From Acanthornis magna (lineage: Eukaryota; Chordata; Aves; Passeriformes; Acanthizidae): 64,000 nt of DNA. Made by a program: the position numbers and the translations under genes. The notes below the pieces were generated by a model. That model was not told the DNA's origin, searched no databases, and saw only the letters and a program-made list of their open reading frames with translations. How positions within the stretch are numbered: position 1 is the first letter of the stretch; every line of letters begins with the position of its first letter. Positions 36,301 through 48,100 of the stretch are shown here, piece by piece. The stretch is taken from the NCBI GenBank assembly GCA_036785705.1, contig JAWUZG010000032.1:15619501-15683500 (forward strand), in the 5' to 3' direction.

Positions 36301-39300
36301 GCTTTTGCCAATACTTTTGATGGTAATTCTCTAAGCAACTTAAGCCCTTACCTCACATAACTGCTCTGTCCTTTTTAGTAAATATCTTTGTACTACCCTG
36401 TTCACGGATGGTTCAAATGGATGGTTTCCATCTCTGAGGAGAAAGTTTTTCCTTCCCTCCCTTCCCAGAGCCGTGCTGTGTTTTACATATATATTTGTCA
36501 GATAAACCTACAGTATTACATTAACTTGTTCTGTGTTTAAGCAAAATGCAACACAGTCTGACAGTAGTTGTTCACTTATTTCGATCTATTCGGATACTTA
36601 ATCCACATTTCCATCTTGTCTATAAAGCTTGTTCCCTCCCCATTCCTCTTTGCTTTGTTAAAGAACATTTTTCTCCATTGACTTATTTAATTTAATGAGA
36701 TTTTCCGAGTGACTTGGCACAGACACTTTTCAAATCACTTGGGATATAAGTGTCTGCATCACATTTGTTCTGTCTCTTCTTCCCATTATGTGCAAGCTAT
36801 CAGGCACAGTCCTTGCAAATACCACATTCTCTCAGCCTCTCTTGAAATTTCATCTCATTCCTTTAAAGCAACATTAATGTTCATATGTTGGAAAAAATCT
36901 TAGTGCTGAAATCCACAGGCACAGTTTTTGATTTATAGCCATGATTTCCAGATTTTGCTGCATATGGCCTTGAAAATCATGCACTTTACTGGTAGCAGTG
37001 ACCATGTTGGGCTGTTGGTCCTGCAGTTCATGCATTTCTTTACACTGTAGTCTTTATTTGCAAAAAGTGGCCACAAAGTCTTTTTTATTCTCTTTTCACC
37101 TCCTGCCTCTAATATTTTTAGCCCCTGGCATGCAGAGAACCTGTTGCTCCTCTGTTTGTTGGTGCTCTCCTGAATTCCCTGTGCAACTGGAAATGGTAGT
37201 GGCCAGCCTCCCACCCCCCCTTGTGCTCCTACCAGGTTTGGTCCTTTGTCTGGGAAAGGTATTTTTTAGCATCAGTTGCTCTGGACTGTGAGCTCGGATC
37301 TTCTAATGCCTCCAGCGTGGAGGCAGCGAGTAGCAGCTGGGTGTGGGAGTGAGCAGTGGCTGTGCTGTCAGACACCCTCTCTGCCTCTGCCTTCCAACAT
37401 GCTGTGCTGGTGGCCGAGGCACGTGCTCTGATGGACTGAGGGGACTTAAATCTGTCTCTGGCAAGTGTTCTAGCAAAGTGGAAGTCCTCAACTTCATTCA
37501 TGGAATTTCTGTTAAAAAAATTAGAGCAAAAAAAGGTGTGATCACTGCTCACACATTTCAATTCCTGGCAAAATAGGCTCCAAATGCTCTAAATTCATGC
37601 AAAAATATGTTCTGTTACTGACTTTTATGAACACGAGACACAAGCAAAGGAAAAACCGAAACACAGCACAACAAGCTTCCCTGGGGAGAAAGCCATATTC
37701 CCCCAGGGTCCTCCCCCCCTTTTTTTTTTCCAGCAACTGTCTGAAGTTAATCAGTTCATCTTCTGCCCATCACAGTTCACTCTTTGAAGGTACTAATCAA
37801 GCGGTGGGAGGATTTGTTATGGCTGTCAGTGATGCTTTGATAAAAGCAAGCTCATTCAGGAGGAGGAAGTGCTGTATGATCTAATTGTGGTTTTGTAGGG
37901 AATAGATGGGATAGCATCTTACTGGTAGGATGTGCCCTGATATCAGGAAGCACAATGTACTCACAGACTCAAAACAAGAGATTTCCATTCAGCATTTTTA
38001 GGACCCTAAACAGTGAGGATTTGCTTGTAACAGGGAACGTGCAAGTAGGATTTTCAGTCATCAGCAGTGTTTTCCAACTGCCCTCATGTACAAGTTTTTT
38101 TTTCCTTTTAACTTGGGCTTTAATACAGACATAGAAGTGGTAACTTTAAAAAAAACGACTAACCAAACAAAAACAAATATGGAAACTAGTTTGGACTATA
38201 TTTAGTGTGAAAAATCACTCTGTGGTTATGTTGTTTGTATTCTGTGCCAGAGAAATCTGGTGCCCTGCACTGCCAGTGACTCCTGATTCCTTGACTTCCT
38301 TGACTTGACAGGGGTAGTCTGCTCACAGCTAGTACACTTATTTAAGGCATACCATTTTAAAAAGTCTAAATTGGATAAAATAGGATAAATCTACTTCATT
38401 AGAATAAAATTGGTCTGATTTGCAGCTTCCCCTGCAAATTAGGCATACATAAGCCAGGGTAAAACCTTTTTAAAGGGACCCACAGGCCAGACCTATCTTG
38501 ACATTTATTAAAGTGACTAAAATCACAGTCCTGCTAATAGAGAAGAAAGAGGGCAGGAGGTGGCTTAGAAGCAGAGCAAGGCAGTCTCACAGCTGGGTAG
38601 TCACTGCTCGTCCCAGGCTGCTCCCAGCATTGGATCACAGTGTGGGCTACCAGCTGCTGCTACACCCTGCCCTAGTAGCCCAGAGGGAAGTAGGGTGGCC
38701 CTGGGGTGAGGCCTGAGGTTGCAGACATCCTTTAGGAGAAGGAGTCACCTCCCGCCTCAGGGCAAAGGTCTTGGTAATGGAATCAGTGCTTGGTCCTTGG
38801 TGCTGCCTTTTAGTGTATGAAATGTGTAAATGTGTTCCTCGCCGAACACAGTCACTGTGAATGCCTGTAGGCTGTTCATCTCCTTCCTCCACTTTTTCAA
38901 AGCCCTGTTCCCAGCCAACACTGTGCCCCCACTTCGTATCCCTTCAGCTGTTTCTGACAGTTCACTTTTTTTGGTTGACCTTACCTTTTTTCTGCTTGTA
39001 GTGTCTGCTTCTAAACCCTGTCTAGCTGCAATAGCTCGCACACATGCACGTGCTTGCTCAAAGCCCTTCAAATAGCACAGCCCCCTTTGCAGGTGCATGA
39101 AGTGTTCAGCAAAATGTTCTGTAGTGTGCTCTAGGTGCAGCTCCTGCCTGGCCCCAGGGGCTCTTCCCACACCACCTCCATTTCTCTGAAAGAGAACAGA
39201 ATTGCTTCATCTACCAATTCTGGATAAAGAGTAGCTGTTAAAATTACTGCTTCCCTCTAATTTCCCAAAGACAGGAGAGAACAAAGTAGGAGCAGAAAGT

Positions 39301-42300
39301 GCAGCATTTTGTGATCAAGTTTTGTGTGAGAGGGGAAAAAAATCCCTGCAAACCCCAGTTTACGCAGTCTCTGCAATCAGGGAAAGTACCAGCCGGACAC
39401 CTTGGACAAGGTGAGTTTTCCTTGCTTCTATCTTGAGTTATTTGTGCTGTCATGATTCTGGTGGTAATGATGGACTCAGAAGCCGGGGCTGGAAGTATGG
39501 CAGAGTGCCTGGTGTCCACTGCCCTCCATGGGCCTGGGCAGGGTTTGGACTCTTAACGCTGACTCTGGACTCAGTGTGACTTTGTAACCTGACAGGTCAG
39601 GCAGTGCCTTTGGCTGTTTTCAGCATGATGCAAATGGCATTATGAGATATGTGGAAAATTGCCCCAAACTACACTGACATGCCTGAATAGGTGTGAAATA
39701 TTTCTGCACTGCAACAATGCAACAGCTTCTACAAGTATCTCAAATGAAGGGATATAATATATGTGAAAAATCACCACTGCCCCAACAAACATGGAAGGCA
39801 GTGCCTCTAAATGTTAGCGGAATACAAACAGGTTAATATTCTGAGCTACAGCACATTGCCCTTCTCTGCAAGCAGAGAGATGGCTGGGTGCTGCTGCCCA
39901 TGCCTACCCTGCTTTACAGAGCCAGCGAAGTTCTCTGCTCAGGGCTAGTGCCAAGCTTGAGCCTAGTCTTTTCGGTTCTAGTGGGACTTTCCCTGTGGTC
40001 TCAATGAAGCATGAGACCTTCTCAAATCAGATACACATATTTAGAAACAATAGTAAGAAACTCTAAGTGAGTGGTTTGCACGATGCCCTCAGGGGGGCAA
40101 CAAATGCAGGATTTCGTATTAGTTAAAATACATTTGCATACAACTCTCTGGAGAAGTCTGCTGCCAGAGATGTGATGTTGCTATTGCTTTCACAGCTTTG
40201 CACTACCACATGCCATAATTATCCTTGTGCAGGGCATCGCCTCCTAATGTCCCCACAAAACACCTTTGGCAGCAGGAAGGTCAGACATGCCTGTTAACTT
40301 ATAGAGGAAGGGAATGGGAGCTAGACAGTGAGTGAAGACTGTGAGGAATACAGCTCACATAACACCCAGCCCTCATGCTGGGCAGAAATATTGGGTGGGA
40401 AATGCTTTCCAGTGGAAAATGCTAGTTTGATAACGTTAAAAGTGCTCTGGGAATGGGCTGGTAGCCAGGTGAGCCAGCAGCTCTCCTAGATTTCTGCATG
40501 CTTGGTTGTTTCCATCCTGTCTGGATCCCCCAGATCCCACCTCAGAGGTTGTGAGTGGGCAGAGCTGAATGCACATAGTTATCTGCTGCTGCTGACAGCT
40601 TGATTCTGATCATAATAACAGCTTAACTGGTAAAAGGAGTTGTAATGAATAGTGGATGTGATATTTTTCTTTTCCAACTCTAATTTCAATCAGAAAAATG
40701 CTAATTTTCCCCATATTTTTATTGCTGTGCATTCCCTTCCAGCTGCTGTATGAGGCAGACAAGATGAGGCCTTTAAAGCTACAAAGTCTAAATTAATATG
40801 AAACAGTGCATTAATTTTAATTATTGTCAAAGAATTAAGAAAAGGCATCTTGTTTCTCCCTAGCAGCATTTAAGCAATAAAGATAAATACTATAATAATA
40901 ATTTTCCTTGCACAATTGCCAAAGATAATAATTAAGATGGCTGAAATGTCATTGGAGGCGCTTTGGGAAATCAGCTGGAAGGGAAGGTACAGCTGTTCAG
41001 ATAACACTTCCTTTGGCAAGGAATTCAGTACAAGTCTCTTATAGACCATCGTGTTGTTTATATTAGTTGAATGAACTTTGATGAATATTAACTTACTGAA
41101 GGTGGCCACAGCAGAACTGAGCTTTGCTTCCTGAGCTTTGCTATGATGAAGGAGACTTCTTGACAGGTAGATGGAATAGCCAAGAAGAGAAGGCTTTGCT
41201 GAGCAGATTTTGAGGCACAAGGAGATTTAACGTCATGGTCATTCATCCTGTTTATGTATGTGCCAATTAACAAATGTGTGTAAAATGTCATGTTACAAAA
41301 GTGGGTATTACCTTATTATTCTGTCAATATTAAACTGATCCCTTGCCTGTTAAGAAGTCTTGGGTGTTTTTTTGGTGTATCTGGGGTTATTCTTTGTGGT
41401 GGGTAGAGTACAGGAAAGCTTTGAGGCCTTATAGCGTAGACCCAAAGAGAGCTTATCACTGAGAAGGTAACAGACATGACTGAATGAGACAACCGCACAC
41501 TTGATCTAACAGAGGAGTGACTTGAAAACAGTCATTGCAATGATCAGTGGTCTAGCCAGAAAAAGGATACAGAATTTCAGGGCCTGAAGATAATTAAAGC
41601 TGCATTTAAGTTAATGTTGCCTAGTAGTAACTGAGGTGACTACCTGCCCTTCCCTCCACCATTGCATGAATGAAGGGAAATGTAGAAATGTAGCCTGAAA
41701 ACATTGTTGAAAACATAGAATTTCCACCAACATATCCAGTTGGTGGAAATTCATGGGAGTATGTGAAAGAATGGGGCTGAATGAATCTCTGCTTTCAGGT
41801 TTGGATCAGTAGCTAGAACCCTCCAGCTTTGTTTCTGAATCTTGCTCCTTTCTTGAGATGCATCTCCCAGGTGTCATTTCCAAACATAGAGATTAATTGG
41901 GGAACAAGCCAAAGGCTGTTAAACTGCAGTGAGAAAAGGCCTTTGCTCACTGTAAAGAGCAGATGTATTTATCACTGAATGTTATGTCCAGAAGAATACT
42001 ACATCCTCCCTCACACAGTCATGATCCAACCTGTAGTCCCATAAAAAAGGGATTGGCATTAAATTTAGAGAGCAAGTGAGCTTGTCATAGCCAGCTAGTG
42101 GTGTAGCCAGGCACAGGCCGAGGGGAATGGATGGGGGTCTGCAGAGCTCTTGGCAATGTGCTTTCGGTAGAACTGAAGTACTGTAAGCAGCGTGCGGGAT
42201 CAGTCAGAAGGAAAAATAGGCTTAGTGCAGATGTGAACCAGCCGTTCATCTCCCAAGTGTTTGCAATGTATGTGTTCATCAGCAGGTGTCACTACGCTAT

Positions 42301-44425
42301 CGGCTGCAAAAGTGTCACACCGTGGCTGTGAAATCACTTCATTTTGAGCCTGTTATGTGAGGTTGTTTTGCTGTGCACTCCAGGGGTGTTTGCTGAATGG
42401 GGAACATTCCTGGATGGATCTTCCTTTCTTTTTCTTTTAACTGGCTTACCAAAGAAGTTACCTTTCTACTTGCTACTGAAATATTGCCCTCAAAATGTCT
42501 CCTTGGGATTTAATGATATGCTTGAGACTTCTATCAAGCATTTGGTTGCTCCAGACAAAACATTAGTAGATAGTATGTGATTCAAAACCCCAAAGCCTGT
42601 GATAATTAATTCTCCTTGTTGTCTGATGTTGTCATGCTGTGTACTAGCTATTACAATATTAACAGTGTGAACACAGTGGCAGTGAGTGAAAAGATGCATC
42701 TGATGTTGCACCGTGAGCTCTCTGTTACCCGAGAGCTCCCTGTTGTTACAGCAAAAGTATTAAGGAGGAGAATGAGTTACAGACGATCAGGTAGAAACAT
42801 TGTCCAAAAGATGCTCTGAAGACTGATTCCTACCATGACTTGAAATGGTCCTGGAGGATAATGTGTGGATTAACACTGAGTTACCTCTACCTCAAATGGG
42901 AGCCAGCTGAAGCTGGCTTGTGGACAGTGGGCATATATAAATTTTCTGAATAGCCAAGCCAATTCACAGATGGAGCATTAGCATAAAGTATTTTCTATTC
43001 GAGGTTTTGCTTGCTTTTCCTAAAAGGGCTGTGCTTTCAAAGTCCAATGAGTCAGAGTGAAAGACCTCAAGGGCACAAACTCCCAAAGTGAGCAGGTGGA
43101 GACAGAGAAACAAAGGGATTGAGATCAAAGTTAAGAACAAAGGGAGCGACTCTTGGATAACTGGGTGGGTTTGTGTATCTTGTTTGGTAGACTGAAAGAA
43201 AAATTGCCTTACACGTGGTTTTGACTATTTCAAATTCAGTAAATACTGAAATTGCACTAGAAAATAGCCCTTCATTATTAGTACTGGTTTAATATCTAAT
43301 GGGAAAAAAAGATGTAAGGTAACGTTCCCACACCTGCTGCTTTCTGGAAAGAGGCAACTTTTTTAATCATCTATATTTCAGTTAAATAAAATGCAACTTG
43401 CAAATTACCATCTGTTGTCATTAGCATTATTTGCCAGTTATTCTCTTCATCCAAATTCCTTTTTTAGGGGCTGGCACTTCCAAAATTTCTTTCAATCCTG
43501 CTTCTTTGCCAAATATTGACTCCTTTAGACTCAGACTGCTTATAACACTGATTTTTTGTGGGTGGTGAATCTTGACACAGATTTCAATGAGTTTGTACAT
43601 TACAGCCACTGACAACACATGGTTTTAAAAATAATAGCAATAACTAAAGGAACAACAATAATGACATTTCATCATGATGCAGTAACGTGGGAGTTTTATA
43701 TGACTCTCCTTGAATCAGGTTATATGTGTATAAGGAAACATTTCTAAAAGTGTTGTATGGAAGTGTCTTTAAAAGCTGGCACTTAGCATTTCATTACAGG
43801 CCAGCATATTTCTGTGCCATTACTTGAACCATACATACTAAGTTTGCAAGGTTTTAATTTACACTGGGTAAAGTTTGCTTTGTTGTGGTATCAATATATT
43901 TAGAGTCTTGATATAGGAGAGACAAGCCTTTTGTTTGTAGGTGTTTTCAATGGTCAGGTATGCAATGTATGTGTTTATCAGTATGAACATGTTTAAGTCC
44001 TTAAACAATATTTAAGGACTGTTCTCAACAATTTGCTTTAAGAGTAGGAATTCTGAAGATTTTGAACAAAATATTCCATCCTGGATTGTTTTCTTTTCTA
44101 TTTCTTTTGTCATCGAAGCTGACTATTTTCATTCATAAAAACAAATCTAAATGCTATGTAAACTGTGGAAGAGCATTTACCAGTTTATTCTTTCCTTCCC
44201 AGTGTGACTTCTGGCTCGGCTTTTCATTGACCATTACTGAATGAGTTTTACCTCCCTGCTCTCTGGTTGGCACTGGTCTCTTTACTCAGAGAGCAAATTT
44301 ACTCATGCCTATTTTGAGTAATGGAGATGGGCTAGGACCAGCTTGAAATTCTAAATGCTGGAGGTTAAAAAGAAATCATTTGGGAATGCTTCTACTCTTG
44401 AAACAGTAAAGGATTGTCATAAAAA
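36301..44425. other. Non-coding stretch, no gene seen
   Basis: About 8 kb without a recognisable exon, RNA gene or transposon. Small hairpins are present: GCCTCCA-GCG-TGGAGGC at 37308-37324 and GAGCTCTC-loop-GAGAGCTC at 42715-42738. The parts at 37.2-37.5 kb and 38.5-39.2 kb are somewhat GC-richer and carry overlapping frames on both strands, none of which resembles a known protein. The remainder is AT-rich unique sequence. Confidence 0.5.
42715..42738. repeat. Perfect 8-bp stem hairpin
   Basis: GAGCTCTC (42715-42722) and GAGAGCTC (42731-42738) are exact complements around an 8-base loop. No T-run follows and no gene is nearby, so it is recorded only as a structure. Confidence 0.7.
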
Positions 44426-45098
44426 TGACAATTTCACACTCGTGGGTTAGAGCAAAAGGTGTTTATTGCTGGACCCACGAGGTCCAGGATCTCCCGAGGG
44501 AGAAATGAAAGGAAAAAGAAAGAAAAAAGCACAAAAAAAGGAAGGTCCCAGGACGGCAATAAGACTCTCCTGGCCACCGGTTGGTGGTCAAGGACAAGGA
44601 GATCCCTCAGGCCGGGTGGCGAACTTAAGCTAATCTTAAGTTCAAAAAAAAAGATTTTAAGTATAGCCCATAAAAATGGGCAAGAGGCCCAGCACCCGAC
44701 CCAGCCTCTGACTCCCTGCTAGTCAGAGAGACAGAGACACCAGGCACCCTGCACAGACCAGAGTCTGCAGCTGTTGGTGGTAAAGGCACCTGGAAAAAAA
44801 AGAGACTGACTCTCTCAGCTCAAGAGAGCCAAATTTATAAAGTTTTTGATGGGCTGGTCCGAATTAGCCTCTCCGCCCTCTCGCTCGCTGGTGATTGGGA
44901 ATACTAATTAATGAGGTGGCCTTCCCCACCAATAGATGGATCGTTGTCTAGGGGTAATTTGCAAAGGCGGGAAAGGGCCTCATTAGTATTCCACTTGAGG
45001 TGGGCGGAGAGGTGCAAACCTTCTATTTTTAGCTCGGGTGCTGCAGGGTGCCTTTAATATTGGGATGGGTGATGGGCTTACAGATTTACAATACAACA
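44426..45098 (-). mobile_element. Endogenous retrovirus solo LTR with 6-bp target duplication
   Basis: The 673-bp block starts TG (44426) and ends CA (45098). It is flanked on both sides by TAAAAA (44420-44425 and 45099-45104), consistent with a 6-bp target-site duplication. Read on the minus strand, a TATAAA box (complement near 44836) is followed by a pyrimidine-rich transcribed part and by AATAAA (complement near 44461-44466), about 40 bases before the LTR end. The spacing from TATA to poly-A signal is about 370 bases, so R is long, as in ERVK or ERVL-like avian LTRs. The upstream U3 is at 44860-45098. No gag, pol or env sequence adjoins it, so it is most likely a solo LTR left by recombination. 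Because the duplicated word is A-rich, the exact ends should be read with some caution. The plus-strand 87-codon frame at its left edge is not a gene. Confidence 0.75.
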
Positions 45099-45104
45099 TA
45101 AAAA

Positions 45105-48100
45105 CTGAGTTTTACATAAATAAAATTACAAAAATAAAGGATTTTTTAAAAAGTACATAACTTCTGAACTCAGGGTTACATGGGTTCAACTGCTTTTCCA
45201 TCTAAAGTACCTTCAATCCCTTTTATTTTGCTCCAAACAACTTTAATATCCCAATGCTTTTACCCAGAAACATTACACTCTTAAAACATCTTTAAAACAG
45301 TCTCTTTTTAACTTTTCAATCTAGAACTTTATCAAAAATCCAAACTTTCAACTTTATTCAACAGGTATAACAATACAACAGTAATTATTAACTCCAACAT
45401 GCGAAAAATCACTTTATTTTTATTTATAACAGGATGAAATACCAATACCATTCTACCAGTCCACAAAACACCTCTGTCTTTAAAGCTTGCTCCTGTTCTA
45501 TTTCTGAAGGTTGCTCACAGGGAGTTCAGTGCTTCTTCACACCTTTCTTTGCATCTTTTTGGTAAAAGACAATCTTTTGGTTAAGTTTTGGACACAGATT
45601 TTGTTCTTTCTTTCCTTATTCATCTATGTTCCATTTTTATAATACATTTGCATTTACATTATCTGCAGCATTTTAGTAACACTACAGTAAACCCATTTGC
45701 CACAGGAAGCCCTGCCTGCTGAGCTCTTCAAAGATGCAATGGTGCATATGATACTTGCTGGTAGAGTTTTCCAGTTCTTGAAAATCGCATGATATTTGCA
45801 ATGTTTCATTTTTTAAGGTTTTGTAAAGGACTAATTGTCTGCTTGCCTGATGTATTTGAAAGGATTCCTGCTAGCACTTCATGGTCAAGTTTTTTCAGAA
45901 AAATCAGATGCTGAAGTACTGGGAATTTCAAGAGCATCAAAAACTCATCTGCTGCTTCTCAAATGCATTGGTTTCTACCACTGACAGCAAAAATCCCAAA
46001 GAAGCACTCTACTTTCTCACATTTTCCATAGCCTCCTTCTCAAGGTCAAGATCCTGAAAGCAATTTTGGAGTTTGATTTTAATACAGAGTGTGTATGTCA
46101 TTCGACTTCAACATCTCAACACAGTTACATGTGCTTGTTGGGATTTTTTAATCCTCATCAACAGTGGCCATTTTCTGAATTTTGAAGTTATATTATCATG
46201 CCTGCCATGGCTCCTAGGTTGAAATGGTCACCTCACTCCTCTTGGGTTCGGTGTATATAGCAAGTCAGACTGTCTGAAAGCTCCAAACATTGCTACCTCT
46301 GAATTCAGTGAGATCTCAAGGGAATCACAGGCTGCACTGGCTGGGTGTGATCCACACCTTTGCACCTGGACTGACACAGCTGCAGTTCATCTCATATAGG
46401 AATGTCTACAGAAGAAGGATCTTTATAATAAACTTGTTGAATTTTTATTTTAAGGTTCATATAAAAGCGCATCTCTGAGTATATCTGTCCATACTCACAT
46501 ATATTCAACAGACACAAATACGCATGCAAGCACAGACAATGCACTGGAGTCACTCTCTACTGGGCTGTTTGCAGCTGGAATCAAGAGATCTCAGGAGTGA
46601 AAGTTGAAGGGGCCAGGGGAAAACTTTATTCAGCTCCTTTTGAAAGTTTAAAATATTTCTGGAAGCAGTGGAAAAGCTGAGCCATCAGCCTCGCATCATC
46701 CTCCATTGGGTAGCAGAGGGGACTGATGAGATTGCTTGCAAGTGAGGAATTGGCAGCAACAGCATGTCTTAAAGCAGAGGATAAAAATGGCATAGAGCTG
46801 TGGGAGAGAAGTGAAGAGGTTCCCAGATGCAGCAAAAAGGACGCAAATGTACATGGATGGTGATTTTAGCAGGTGTGTATGTACTGGGTTTAAGGAGAGT
46901 TAAGGTGCCCAAGGTACTAATACACGTTTAGCACCACTGTCATGGTAGCTAAACATGTCATTTTTGAGAGTTGTGGTTCTTCTTGTCTAATCCTTTACAT
47001 AAATGCAAGTATCAGGGCTAAGCTTGCCCCTAAGCCTCTTTCTGCACTCAGTGGATAAGGGCGCACCACCAGGGGGTGATTCATGGAACCTCCCTTGGCT
47101 CACAGTTTTAAGGTGGATTGCATTCATGTTTCCTGGTATCTGTTTATCCCTATTAGATATCAAAACAGCTATTGCAGTCACTTAGTGACCTAAGACAGTG
47201 GAGTTATGTGACTGAACCCTGTCCTTAGAGCATATATAAAAATGCAGACCTATCTGTGGACGCTCACAGTTTTGGCTACAGCAACTGGCATATTAATGTA
47301 TGGATATTAAACTGCATTTCATCAGCTGTTATTTTTAGTGTGACACCTATTTTTCTCCTTCATATTTTAATTTGCAGGACCTGCCATGGAGCATGAATCA
47401 ATTCAAAGCACATGAAGAGTGAAGGAAGAGTGGAAGAAATATTTAGAATGGTTCCTCCCATATAAAGTTGTTCAATGGATCAAGGAACCTGCAAAAGGAT
47501 CCTGCAAAAAGGACAAGAATACTTTTGGAATACTATAGTGGTATTTTATTAAGTAACATGCTTGGAAAATGTGTGACTCGTTTCTATATTCATACATATT
47601 CATTATATTCTATATTCATTTTAGTGTGTCCTACATACCCCAAAACCAGGTGATGTGAAAGCCTCATCCAGTTTTTGCTATGAGCACCTGAAGGAGGTAA
47701 AGGTGAGTTTGTTCACTTTGTGCTTTGAGCTCCTTCAGTCAGTGGCGTTCAACAGTTTGCCAACACTCTCAAAGCCATCTTTAGGCAGTGATTCCTCCAT
47801 ATGCACAATGAAAGCAGATTATTTCCATTTAAATCAGTAGAGTTCCGTAAGGACAGAAATTTTGGTGGGACTGAGTGTATGCCATGTGATTTGTGTCTAA
47901 TGCTTTGCTGTCTTTGGCTTTCAAAGCTGACAATGAGAGCTGACAGTATGCTCCTGTTTTGGAATTCACCATCAAACAAATAAAGAACTCTAGTCTACTC
48001 TCATAGTTAAAAACACTAAGATTTTCTGCCTATATCTCCTTCTTTTCACAGAATATCTCACTTTTTTATTCCTTATCTCTTCTCAGCATATCCTAGAGCT

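Noticed and set aside
45105..45700. Internal ERV region attached to the 44.4 kb LTR
   Set aside because: One short coding-like string is interrupted by stops, and the matching 6-bp flanks favour a solo LTR with host DNA here.
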